Assembly (NCBI GenBank): GCA_025362255.1
Contig: JANYGY010000075.1
Location: 1-13,844, forward strand
DNA length: 13,844 bases
Origin: Planctomycetales bacterium
Lineage (GTDB): Bacteria > Planctomycetota > UBA11346
Reading direction: 5' to 3'
Below, piece by piece: positions 1 to 7,321 of this stretch. Numbering within the stretch: the stretch's first letter is position 1; every line of letters starts with the position of its first letter. Both the position numbers and the translations under genes were made by a program. The notes beneath the pieces are model-generated. The model saw nothing but the letters and a program-made list of their open reading frames with translations, was not told where the DNA came from and did no database searches.

Positions 1-531
1 CTGTGCGATATCACGGACTTCGAGGTGGTCGCCGGCACCGGCCCCACCGAAGGCCCACGCTCTGCCGGCGCGCCAACCGCCGGCGCAGGCATCGATCAGA
101 CGGTGACCGTGCTCGGTGGCGCGACTCTCAACGGCTTGGCGAGTGGTTCCGGAGTTCAGACTCGCTGGTCACTCTATCCGCAGGCCACGGCACCCGGCAC
201 CGTGACATTTGGTGACCCGACACAATTGACCACCACTGCTACTTTCAGTGCGGTCGGCATCTATCTGGTGACGTTCAAAGTCACCGATGGCATCCATTCG
301 CCTGCTTACGATGTCGTGCAGATCACCGTCCAGCCGGGCGGCACGCCACCGGCTACTGGCAGCGGAACTGCTGCCAGTGGAACCAGTGGCAGCACGACCG
401 GGGCTGATTCGGGCGGAAGCGGTGGTGGCGGCTGTGGTCTGGGCTCGTTCGTCGGTTTATCGCTCTTTTTTTCTCTGTGTCTGTATGGTCAACGTTGTTT
501 CACCGCGAAGCGAAACCCTTGCTTCGTTTGA
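1..531 (+). CDS. PKD/Ig-like surface protein with CGLG C-terminal sorting tag (5' end missing)
   Basis: The reading frame is open from base 1, so the N-terminus lies outside the window; 176 residues are visible. They contain one Ig-like domain of the PKD/K319L type (roughly residues 29-110), with the typical GPGTVTFG-like strand (here APGTVTFGD), TTTATFSAVGIYLVTFKVTDG, and a final strand. The domain resembles the two repeats in the next gene. A Gly/Ser/Thr/Ala-rich linker follows, then GGGGCGLGS (Cys at about residue 145), a hydrophobic stretch (FVGLSLFFSLCLYG) and a basic tail. By analogy with MYXO-, Synerg- and GlyGly-CTERM tags this is a C-terminal sorting signal that holds the protein in a membrane until processed at the Cys or Gly site. 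The function of the missing part is unknown. The same tag core (CGLG, then G/S, FV) closes the next gene, so both probably use one processing enzyme. Confidence 0.8.
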   Translation: MCDITDFEVVAGTGPTEGPRSAGAPTAGAGIDQTVTVLGGATLNGLASGSGVQTRWSLYPQATAPGTVTFGDPTQLTTTATFSAVGIYLVTFKVTDGIHSPAYDVVQITVQPGGTPPATGSGTAASGTSGSTTGADSGGSGGGGCGLGSFVGLSLFFSLCLYGQRCFTAKRNPCFV

Positions 532-540
532 AACCATTTT
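505..540 (+). terminator. weak candidate terminator
   Basis: CGAAGC at 506-511 pairs with GCTTCG at 521-526 across a 9-base loop, with one further G-T pair. A T-containing stretch ending in five Ts lies just downstream. The hairpin overlaps the last codons of the PKD protein. The stem is short and the T-run is delayed, so this is only a possible terminator. Confidence 0.25.
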
Positions 541-662
541 TCCCCTATCACCCACGCCACCTGTCGTTGAACGAGCGCATCTGGAATCCGCCGCAGATAT
601 GCAATAGTGCTGCGACCTGTATCTATTGACCTCCTGAAATTCACATCTGACCAAGGACCTGC

Positions 663-2807
663 ATGTATCGCACGATCTTTCTGTTCATGGCCGTCGTGAC
701 CATTTCGGTGCCTTCTTCCATCTCACTGCGTGCTGCCGATCGCCTCGAATTGAGCGGCGTCGCCGACCTCCCCTTGCGCTCGCGTTTGACCGAGTTGGCG
801 CCCGCAGCCCAGGAAAAGGCGCTAGCGACGTTGACCAAGATTCCTGGGTTGTTGCGCGAAGCAGAACACCTTCAGATCGACTTTGACGGTGGGATGTATC
901 TGACCAATTGCGCCCATGAAGCGGGCGAAGCGCATTCCGTGGCTGGAGCACCACTCGCCCATTCCGGCGAGAGTGCAGGTCCCGTTTCGATCAACGCCCC
1001 GCCTGCCTACAGCAGCAGACCTGGCGCGCCCAATACTCTGTACTTGGATTTCAATGGTGAAGTCATCACTGGCACGAATTGGAATATCTCTCGTTCGGTA
1101 ACCTCCTGGACTGCGCTGCCCTACGATACTGATGGCGATCCAACTACCTTTAGCGACACTGAACAAGATGCCATATTTCTCATCTGGCAACGAGTGTCGG
1201 AAGATTATCGGCCATTTAATGTCAATGTGACCACCGCTCTGCCAGCAAGTTTTGGACCGCGAGTCGGCCGGGCGCTGATTACGAAAAGCACCGATGCGTT
1301 CGGCGTTACCTGTCCGAGTGCGATCGGCATTGGTGGGATCGCTTTTGTCGATGTTTTTGGCGATGTGGACTACAGCTACGCCAGATCTCCGGCGTGGATT
1401 TATTATGATAATCTCAGCAGCGGCCAAGAGGATGTCGTCGCCGAAGCAGTCAGCCATGAACTCGGCCACAATATGGGGCTGAGCCATGATGGCCTCACGA
1501 CACCTGCCACGGTCTACTATCCAGGACAAGGTCCCGGTGGATTTACCTGGGCCCCGATCATGGGTAACAGCTATCACGAAAGAATGACGCAATGGAGCCG
1601 CGGCGAATATCTCAATGCCAACAATCAAGAGGACGACTTGGCAATCATTGCCGAAAAGCTGACGTATATCGCCGATGATTTCGGTGACACGACGACCTCA
1701 GCAACCAATCTCACGGTGGTTGCGGGCGGCGGCGTACGCACCGTTACGCCATTCGATGGCTTGATCTCTTCGACTCTCGACAGTGACGTGTTTCGCTTCA
1801 GCTCCTCGGTCGGCACCGTCGCATTCACGGTCACTCCCCGCACCGTGAGCAGTGGCAATGGGTCTATCAGTCCTTCGACTCCCGGCGCCAACCTCGATGT
1901 CCAGATCGATATCTTAGATTCGGCTGGTGTGCCGGTGGCCGGCCTCTCTTCGAATCCCATCGACAATTGCGTCGCGACCATCAGCGGCTCGATTGCCGTA
2001 GCCGGAACTTACTACCTGCGCGTCCGCGGCGATGGGAACCGCAATCCAGTGACGGATGGATACAGTAATTATGACAGTGTCGGCATCTATCGGGTAAGCG
2101 GTACCCTGCCATTGTATCCTGAAAATCTCGCGCCTGTGGTGAATGCGGGGCCGGATCAGGGCAATCCAGGTGGTGCGGTCGCCAATCTCACCGGCTCGGT
2201 GACGGATGACGGGCTGCCCCTGGGTTCGCCCGTGACCCAGATCTGGACGTTGGTTAGTGGACCGGGCACGGTGATTTTCGGCAACGCCACGTCACCGGTG
2301 ACCACCGCTACGTTCAGTATCGATGGTTCGTATGTGCTGCGCTTGACCGCGACGGATGGTTCATTGACGAGCAGTGACGATGTCACCATCAGCCTCAATC
2401 TCGCCCCGGTGGTCAATGCCGGACTGGACCAAACGATCACCCTGGTGTCTGCGAATCAGCCGGTCTCGGTATCGTTATTGGGCATGGTCACGGATGATGG
2501 TTTGCCAACCGGGTCGACCATCGCCGTGGTGTGGTCGACCGTCAGCGGGCCTGGAACGGTGACTTATAGCAGCACCACCGCGATCCGCCCAACTGCGACT
2601 TTTTCGGCCGAAGGTGTCTATGTGCTGCGCCTAACCGCGACCGATGGCAATCGCAGCGCGTCGGACACCGTGACCTTTACTCTGACGCAACAACAGGTCG
2701 TTCCGGCAAATGAAGATGGGAAATGTGGCTTAGGTGGCTTCGTCGCACTCTTGCTGGCCGGGGTTCTTATATCAGTTAATCGTTTGCGTTCGCGGAGTAC
2801 GTTGTGA
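663..2807 (+). CDS. secreted modular metzincin-type zinc metalloprotease with PPC, two PKD-like domains and CGLG tag
   Basis: This 714-residue protein is exported (signal peptide 1-24, likely cut at LRA/AD). The catalytic domain covers about residues 115-335. It carries the extended zinc motif HELGHNMGLSHD (His265, Glu266, His269, His275) and a Met-turn candidate at PIMG (Met300), which identifies a metzincin peptidase. A PPC-like beta domain follows (about 369-480; DSDVFRFS and GTYYLRVRGDG). Then come two tandem PKD/K319L-like domains (about 490-579 and 580-675), each with DDGLP and LTATDG signatures. The tail is KCGLGG (Cys688), a hydrophobic segment (692-705) and a basic end, i.e. a sorting tag like that of the preceding protein. 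The start is supported by AAGGA six bases upstream. The stop overlaps the GTG start of the next gene. The role is likely surface or extracellular proteolysis; the substrate is unknown. Confidence 0.9.
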   Translation: MYRTIFLFMAVVTISVPSSISLRAADRLELSGVADLPLRSRLTELAPAAQEKALATLTKIPGLLREAEHLQIDFDGGMYLTNCAHEAGEAHSVAGAPLAHSGESAGPVSINAPPAYSSRPGAPNTLYLDFNGEVITGTNWNISRSVTSWTALPYDTDGDPTTFSDTEQDAIFLIWQRVSEDYRPFNVNVTTALPASFGPRVGRALITKSTDAFGVTCPSAIGIGGIAFVDVFGDVDYSYARSPAWIYYDNLSSGQEDVVAEAVSHELGHNMGLSHDGLTTPATVYYPGQGPGGFTWAPIMGNSYHERMTQWSRGEYLNANNQEDDLAIIAEKLTYIADDFGDTTTSATNLTVVAGGGVRTVTPFDGLISSTLDSDVFRFSSSVGTVAFTVTPRTVSSGNGSISPSTPGANLDVQIDILDSAGVPVAGLSSNPIDNCVATISGSIAVAGTYYLRVRGDGNRNPVTDGYSNYDSVGIYRVSGTLPLYPENLAPVVNAGPDQGNPGGAVANLTGSVTDDGLPLGSPVTQIWTLVSGPGTVIFGNATSPVTTATFSIDGSYVLRLTATDGSLTSSDDVTISLNLAPVVNAGLDQTITLVSANQPVSVSLLGMVTDDGLPTGSTIAVVWSTVSGPGTVTYSSTTAIRPTATFSAEGVYVLRLTATDGNRSASDTVTFTLTQQQVVPANEDGKCGLGGFVALLLAGVLISVNRLRSRSTL

Positions 2808-3487
2808 CCTGGACTCTTCCTTATTTCTCTTCTCATCTGATTACGACCTGTCTGCTGGTCGGCGGACTTGGCAGCAGCTTGATCGGCGCTGATTCGGGAA
2901 TCGAACAGTACACTTCCGATGTCGCTTTCTGCGATGTCCGCGTCGGCTACGGCAGCGCAGCACGCAGCGCCTCGATCTCATCGACCTCGAACTCCACCGG
3001 CAAGAATCAGGACTCGTCCTTCACCTGGGATAGTACCGGACGGCTCTCGCTGTTGGTGCTGCCACCCCCCGGCAAGGCCAGCGATACCGCACGCGGCCTG
3101 TGGGGCTTTGAAGCCGCCACCGTCCGCAACCACGATGATGGTGGCCAAGGCGGTCAATCGCTCGATCTGCGCCAGCTCCAACTATTGATCCATCTGGGCG
3201 TCGGCTGGATGGCCAGCCAGCGAACCACGATCGAATTGACCACATTTGGCGGACCATCAGTCGCCTGGCAGGTTGGCGGCAGCCGGGGCTCACTCGGCGA
3301 TGGTTGGCAGGTTGGGTTGCGCCTGGGAGCGGCTTACACCTGGGACCAAGGCTTCCAGATCCATGGTGGCCTGCTCGCCTTGTATGATCAGGCCCAACTG
3401 ACCTTGGAAAGCTCAGGTGAGAGTTGGTCGAGCAAGCTCACGGAACGCGGCGTTGCGCCGACGATCGGACTCGGCTGGCGCTTTTGA
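2804..3487 (+). CDS. secreted protein, probable small outer-membrane beta-barrel
   Basis: I do not recognise a named family. The protein has 227 residues with a hydrophobic N-terminal segment and a likely signal cleavage at IGA/DSG (about residue 30). The mature part has alternating-polarity strands rich in Gly, Trp and Tyr (for example LQLLIHLGVGWMASQRTTIEL, then a VGLRLGAAYTWD strand). It ends in PTIGLGWRF with a terminal Phe, the classic outer-membrane barrel C-terminal signature. The start is GTG; its GTG and the protease's TGA share the four bases GTGA. A GGAG ribosome-binding site sits six bases upstream, so it is probably translationally coupled to the protease. A role in display or export of the tagged proteases is possible but unproven. 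Confidence 0.7.
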   Translation: MTWTLPYFSSHLITTCLLVGGLGSSLIGADSGIEQYTSDVAFCDVRVGYGSAARSASISSTSNSTGKNQDSSFTWDSTGRLSLLVLPPPGKASDTARGLWGFEAATVRNHDDGGQGGQSLDLRQLQLLIHLGVGWMASQRTTIELTTFGGPSVAWQVGGSRGSLGDGWQVGLRLGAAYTWDQGFQIHGGLLALYDQAQLTLESSGESWSSKLTERGVAPTIGLGWRF

Positions 3488-3554
3488 CCAGCCGGCCGGT
3501 GGCCATGGACAAATTCTGACTTGGTGCGATGACGACCTTCTCGTTATTACGAGC

Positions 3555-3559
3555 AGGAG
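3555..3559 (+). promoter_or_regulatory. ribosome-binding site fixing a GTG start
   Basis: AGGAG lies six bases before the GTG at 3566. It supports that codon as the start of the glycosidase, which has no ATG nearby in frame. Confidence 0.6.
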
Positions 3560-3565
3560 CCAGCC

Positions 3566-4975
3566 GTGTTTTATCGTAGCCATCAGATACTCCGTCATGT
3601 TCCACAGGACCCGAGCGAGCAGCGTTCGGGCTGGACCCGGGATGCGGTGTTTCGGGCACTTGATCAGCGCTTCGCTTTCAGTGATGAAATCACCCAGGCC
3701 TTCGCCGCGGATATTTTCTGGCGCAATGTGTTGCCGAAGATCCAACCGCCGGTGGGGCTGATCAAACATCATTGGACGTCACCCGGTGGCGAGTACTTCG
3801 GCAATCCCAAAGCCTATTACGGCGGTTACATCTGGGACACCGCTTTCATGGTCGATGTGTTGAGTTGGCTGCCCGGCAGTGAACCCATCGTTCTCGGCGT
3901 GATGGACAATTATTGGGACGTCCAGCGCCAACAAAACGCGGTCACTCCCGAAGTTTATCGCCACGGCGCCATTGGTGGCTTCAGTCCAACCGCCACCGCG
4001 CCGTCGCCCGGGGCTGGCACCCAATGTCCCCTGTTCGCGTGGGCGGTGCTGCGGTGCCATCATCACCAACCGAACTTAGAGCTGGTGCGTCGAGCCTTAC
4101 CGGCCCTCGACTCTTTACATGAGTGGATCTGGCGCGAACGCTCGCTCGACGGCTCGGGTTTGTGCGTGTTGGGCAACTATCATGGCAACTTGCAAAGTGC
4201 GCGCGACGAAAGCTATGACACCACGTGCGACACCGATGAGATGCGCATGATCCCGCACCCTTCGCGTCCCACCGGTCCTGCTCATTACGGCAACGTGTGG
4301 AATGTCAGCAATACCAGCTATGTCATCCGCGATGAGGAGAGCCTGGTCCAATTGGCGCTGATTGCCGGCGACAAGAGTCTCGCGGCAAAATGGCAAGCCC
4401 GCCTGGACAATGCGCGCACCGCAATGCGCGAACGTTTGTGGAATCCGCTCAAAGGGACCTTCTGCAATCGCCTGGTGGACTCGGATGAATGGGTCGAGAC
4501 GGTCGCGATCGGCAGTTGGATGGCATTGTACGCCGGAGTCCCAACCACCGATCAGGCCAAGCGCATGGCCGCGACGCTCAGTACCCCGGAGTGGATGACT
4601 CCTCTGCCTATTCCCACCGTCGGACGCACCGATCCCAAATGGGAAAGCGGGACCATCGGGCAACTACCCGACGCGCCGAAGAAAATAGATCATCTCGGCC
4701 AAGCCTACAATTTCTGGCGCGGCGATTGCTGGCCGTCGACCAGTTATCACGTCGCCGCGGGCCTTCATCGTTACGGATTCAACGACCTCGCCGCACGTAT
4801 TTGCGATGCGACGATCATGAATGCGCTGCGCTGGGATGACGTCAACGAACGTTATGACTGCGACACCGGCCAGCCGCTTGGCGTCCCCGATCTGGGCTTA
4901 TCCGCGTGTGTTTTTGCGATGATGACCGATGGGCTGACCAAGCGGTTCACCGCCACGAGTAAAAAGGGGACTTGA
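3566..4975 (+). CDS. GH63/MGH1-like glycoside hydrolase (alpha,alpha-barrel)
   Basis: This 469-residue protein resembles the (alpha/alpha)6-barrel hydrolases of the GH63 and mannosylglycerate-hydrolase type, which cut alpha-glucosides or mannosyl/glucosylglycerate. Near the N-terminus, YYGGYIWDTAFM places a candidate catalytic acid at Asp91. Near the C-terminus, FWRGDCWPSTSYHVAAGLHRYG matches the family's conserved substrate-pocket segment. NERYDCDTGQPLGVPDLG carries the candidate catalytic base Glu428, in the position of the ENY/E-Y-P-x-TG motif. No signal peptide is visible, so the enzyme should be cytoplasmic, unlike its secreted neighbours, and may act on compatible-solute glycosides or imported sugars. 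The start is GTG with a strong AGGAG. It sits 78 bases after the barrel gene. Exact substrate cannot be told from sequence. GH37-like trehalase is a less likely alternative. Confidence 0.8.
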   Translation: MFYRSHQILRHVPQDPSEQRSGWTRDAVFRALDQRFAFSDEITQAFAADIFWRNVLPKIQPPVGLIKHHWTSPGGEYFGNPKAYYGGYIWDTAFMVDVLSWLPGSEPIVLGVMDNYWDVQRQQNAVTPEVYRHGAIGGFSPTATAPSPGAGTQCPLFAWAVLRCHHHQPNLELVRRALPALDSLHEWIWRERSLDGSGLCVLGNYHGNLQSARDESYDTTCDTDEMRMIPHPSRPTGPAHYGNVWNVSNTSYVIRDEESLVQLALIAGDKSLAAKWQARLDNARTAMRERLWNPLKGTFCNRLVDSDEWVETVAIGSWMALYAGVPTTDQAKRMAATLSTPEWMTPLPIPTVGRTDPKWESGTIGQLPDAPKKIDHLGQAYNFWRGDCWPSTSYHVAAGLHRYGFNDLAARICDATIMNALRWDDVNERYDCDTGQPLGVPDLGLSACVFAMMTDGLTKRFTATSKKGT

Positions 4976-5026
4976 ATACCCTAAGTATGTTTGTAGTTTC
5001 CTAGGTATCACCCCAGGAAACATCTC

Positions 5027-5512
5027 ATGCGCTGGCTCACTCTCCCCCTCCTCGCTGTAGTCGCCCTCGCCGGCGCGCCAGCAATCGTTCACGCCGCAGA
5101 CAAAGACATCGTCGCCACAGCGGTCGGCGCGGGTTCTTTCACCACCTTGACCAAGCTCCTGACTGACGCAGGTCTGGTCGAGACGCTGCAGGGCAAAGGT
5201 CCGTTCACTGTCTTTGCGCCAACCGACGAAGCCTTTGCCAAGGTTCCCAAGGAAGCCCTGGCTGCACTGGCCAAGGATCCCGCCAAGTTGAAAGCAGTCT
5301 TGCTGTATCATGTCGTCGCCGGCCAAATCCTCGCTGCCGACGTGATGAAGCTCGGGCCAAAGGCTGACGTTGCGACCGTTAATGGCGCCAAGCTGTCAGT
5401 CACGATCAAGGAAGGTGCGGTATTTGTTGATGCGGCCAAGGTCACCAAGACTGACATCATGACCACCAATGGCGTGATTCATGTCATCGACGCCGTGGTG
5501 ATGCCCAAGTAA
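5027..5512 (+). CDS. secreted fasciclin (FAS1) domain protein
   Basis: A 161-residue protein with a signal peptide (likely cleavage HAA/DKD near residue 24) followed by one complete FAS1 domain. The hallmarks are FTVFAPTDEAF (H1 box, residues 60-70), the central YHVV (94-97), and NGVIHVIDAVVMP (H2 box, 148-160). Single-domain bacterial FAS1 proteins are exported adhesion or matrix-type proteins with no catalytic residues. AGGAAA seven bases or so before the ATG supports the start. The gene begins 51 bases after the glycosidase and ends before a strong hairpin shared with the convergent thioredoxin gene. It may be read from the glycosidase transcript or from its own promoter; no clear promoter is visible in the short gap. 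Confidence 0.93.
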   Translation: MRWLTLPLLAVVALAGAPAIVHAADKDIVATAVGAGSFTTLTKLLTDAGLVETLQGKGPFTVFAPTDEAFAKVPKEALAALAKDPAKLKAVLLYHVVAGQILAADVMKLGPKADVATVNGAKLSVTIKEGAVFVDAAKVTKTDIMTTNGVIHVIDAVVMPK

Positions 5513-5557
5513 TCGCCGCACCCGGCCATGTGCCGAATGAGTCGATGGTAGAAACGA

Positions 5558-5586
5558 AACAGGCTGCGGATTTTCCGCAGCCTGTT
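5558..5586. terminator. bidirectional rho-independent terminator between convergent genes
   Basis: AACAGGCTGCGG (5558-5569) is perfectly complementary to CCGCAGCCTGTT (5575-5586) around a five-base loop, giving a 12-bp GC-rich stem. On the minus strand the stem is followed by TTTCGTTTCT-like sequence, a better U-tract than on the plus strand. It lies 45 bases after the fasciclin stop and 49 bases beyond the thioredoxin stop, so it can serve both. Confidence 0.8.
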
Positions 5587-5635
5587 CGCTATTTCCGGAT
5601 GTCGCTCTCGCTTAACCGACCCATGCAAGGCTTGG

Positions 5636-6151
5636 TCACTTGGCTTTCAAGAGTGTTGAAAACTGTTCAAGGACGACTTCGGGTCCGACATACTCTCCGT
5701 CGACGTAACTGGTGAATACCGGTTTGTCATTCTCATCTATGAGAGTCAGACAGGGAATTCCATCGCCGCCATAGGTCCGCTTGAAGTCGGCAGTCTTGCT
5801 CGATCCGAATCTGAGGCCGATCCACGGCATGGTCATGTCTTTCATATAGCCGAGCATCTTCGCCGAATCGCGATCAGACGAGACGAACAACAACTCGAAC
5901 TTGGTGCCGCCGCCCTGTTCATTGTAGAATTTGACCAATTTGGGCGTGAAGGCCCGGCATGGTGGACACCAATGAGCTGAGAAATAAACCAGCACGTATT
6001 TGGGAGCCAGCAATCGACTCTGATCGACTTTTTTCCCATCGGCATCGACCAAGGCCTTGGCCGCCTCCTTGAGATAGGGATGAGTGGCACTTTCCTCGAC
6101 GGACATCAATGGCAGGGCCGAAAACAGCAAGACGAAGAGCAGATATTTCAT
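5636..6151 (-). CDS. secreted thioredoxin-like (nucleoredoxin/TlpA-type) protein
   Basis: This 171-residue protein has a short signal peptide (MKYLLFVLLFSALPLMS) and a thioredoxin fold. The redox motif is HWCPPC (Cys62, Cys65) within YFSAHWCPPCRAFTPKL, a form typical of nucleoredoxin/tryparedoxin-like proteins. The cis-proline loop is GDGIPCLTLID (Pro133). A cysteine directly after the cis-Pro (Cys134) is an extra feature near the active site. It likely acts as a periplasmic disulfide reductase or exchange protein. AGGA about eight bases before the ATG supports the start. The gene follows the lipoprotein gene by 58 bases, but that gap holds an AT-rich promoter-like stretch, so it may be separately transcribed. 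It converges on the fasciclin gene. Confidence 0.9.
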   Translation of the reverse strand: MKYLLFVLLFSALPLMSVEESATHPYLKEAAKALVDADGKKVDQSRLLAPKYVLVYFSAHWCPPCRAFTPKLVKFYNEQGGGTKFELLFVSSDRDSAKMLGYMKDMTMPWIGLRFGSSKTADFKRTYGGDGIPCLTLIDENDKPVFTSYVDGEYVGPEVVLEQFSTLLKAK

Positions 6152-6170
6152 GTGATGATTCCTAGTGAGG

Positions 6171-6205
6171 TATGATTAAATATATAATTTCAAAATGCCA
6201 GCAGC
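6171..6205 (-). promoter_or_regulatory. AT-rich candidate promoter of the thioredoxin gene
   Basis: On the minus strand this stretch reads TTTTGAAATTATATATTTAA, strikingly AT-rich in a GC-rich window, and sits 20-50 bases before the thioredoxin ATG. It contains TATAT-type -10 candidates but no good -35 at the right distance, so the exact boxes are not assigned. Confidence 0.4.
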
Positions 6206-6209
6206 TCGA

Positions 6210-6806
6210 CTACTTGCGTTCATCGAGAGTGATTTCCACGCCATCGGCGACCATGCTGCCCGATTCGCGCAGTTCGATCAGGTGAACATCTGATCGGCTC
6301 TTCAAGCCCTCGCCGGGCACCAAGACGCTCATCCTTCTCGTGCCCGACGAGGAGACCAACATCTTGGCGTTCCCCGATTCTACGAGTGTAAGAGCCTTAT
6401 CGGACAGGTGAAAGCGGTTCATTCCCCATTCGAGCGGGTATTGTTCAAAGACGGTGTCGCCCTCGATTGTGAGCATGACGTGGCTGCCGCTGACCTGATG
6501 GTAGGTGACTTCGGTGGTTTCGACCACGATCACAAAGGCCAGTATAACGGCCACCGCAGCCACCAGAACCCGCCCATCGCCACAGTTGTTAAAGTTCAAA
6601 TTCATATTTCCACCACCACCACCGCCCCCGGACGGAAATAGCTCTTCTTGGGGGGTGGGCCACCACGTGTAAGGGGATTTGGAGGTGACGAATTTCTTAT
6701 CGAGCTGCACGGCGAAATTATAGGAACCCTGGGCGTCGGCTCGGTGTCCGCAGCCGGTGGCGGCGAAACAGGCTAAGATCAGCGCGGTGACGATCGGCTT
6801 TCTCAT
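6210..6806 (-). CDS. lipoprotein with poly-Gly linker and an internal membrane segment, function unknown
   Basis: No family recognised. The 198-residue product starts with a lipoprotein signal (MRKPIVTALILACFAATGC; lipid anchor Cys19, with A-T-G before it). A short exported stretch is followed by seven glycines (60-66), an Asn-rich patch, and a second hydrophobic segment of about 16 residues (VLVAAVAVILAFVIVV, 80-95). After this comes a beta-rich C-terminal part (about 96-198) with motifs such as HVMLTIEGD and HLIELRES. A lipid anchor plus a membrane helix in one small protein is unusual. Its ATG overlaps the GNAT stop codon (ATGA), so it is very likely the last gene of the RLAN/ATP-grasp operon and may be its envelope component or target. 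Confidence 0.75.
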   Translation of the reverse strand: MRKPIVTALILACFAATGCGHRADAQGSYNFAVQLDKKFVTSKSPYTWWPTPQEELFPSGGGGGGGNMNLNFNNCGDGRVLVAAVAVILAFVIVVETTEVTYHQVSGSHVMLTIEGDTVFEQYPLEWGMNRFHLSDKALTLVESGNAKMLVSSSGTRRMSVLVPGEGLKSRSDVHLIELRESGSMVADGVEITLDERK

Positions 6807-7321
6807 GTTTTTTCCGGTGCCCGGTCGCGGCGATAGCGGATTCCATCAATGCCATTCGCATAATATGCGGGCAGGGATTCACCGGCAACGAAGCCGAGGC
6901 GTTCGTACAGCGCTCGTGCTGGGACATTGTCGACGCGCACCTCAAGCGACAGTCGTTGATGAGTGCGGTTGGCGATTTCCGCGATCAGCGCTACCCCGAG
7001 TCCTTGGCCCCGCCACGCGGGATCGACGGCGAGGGAATAGATCCGCGCCACCGTGCTGCCGCGACGCACCAGGGCGATGGCCGCCGCGGCCAGGATCCCG
7101 CGGGGTCCGCGAACGCCGAGGGCTACAGCGGTGCCGCGTTCTTGGCACGGCCCGAGCAGTCGCCGCCAGACGCGTACGGGAAAGCGGTCGGGGCCGTTGA
7201 AAGCCGCGATTTCGAGTGCCACGCAGGCGTCGGCGTCGGCGGCAAGCAGCTTTTCCACGCGCACGGCCTTTTTATCGGAGGGCGCAGAGGGCACGGTCGG
7301 CGCCGACCGCGTGGACTTCAC
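6803..7321 (-). CDS. GNAT family N-acetyltransferase
   Basis: This GNAT enzyme transfers acetyl from acetyl-CoA to an amine. With the start chosen here it has 172 residues. The acetyl-CoA loop is VDPAWRGQGLGVAL (about 99-112, RGQGLG core), and motif B is NVPARALYERLGF (132-144), the RimI-like arrangement. I chose GTG at 7321 because GGAAGG lies six bases upstream and the codon overlaps the ATP-grasp stop as GTGA. A GTG at 7336 in the same frame has no such site. The stop overlaps the lipoprotein ATG. In proteobacteria, RimK/RLAN ligases often neighbour a GNAT fused to a C39-like peptidase; no peptidase domain is present here. The substrate is probably the product or partner of the adjacent ligase (inference). 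Confidence 0.88.
   Translation of the reverse strand: MKSTRSAPTVPSAPSDKKAVRVEKLLAADADACVALEIAAFNGPDRFPVRVWRRLLGPCQERGTAVALGVRGPRGILAAAAIALVRRGSTVARIYSLAVDPAWRGQGLGVALIAEIANRTHQRLSLEVRVDNVPARALYERLGFVAGESLPAYYANGIDGIRYRRDRAPEKT

Noticed and set aside
25..531. Start of the first gene at an internal codon near position 25
   Set aside because: The frame is open to base 1 and the domain begins without a signal peptide, so the gene is cut by the window edge rather than starting there.
822..1628. A 268-codon minus-strand frame opposite the metalloprotease
   Set aside because: It lies over the catalytic domain with its HELGHNMGLSHD motif; no motif or ribosome-binding site supports the antisense frame.
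3521..3549. TTGGTG and TTATTA with 17-base spacing before the glycosidase
   Set aside because: Transcription would begin at about the ribosome-binding site, leaving no usable leader; probably chance.
4115..4663. A 182-codon minus-strand frame opposite the glycosidase
   Set aside because: It shadows a conserved enzyme and has no recognisable domain.
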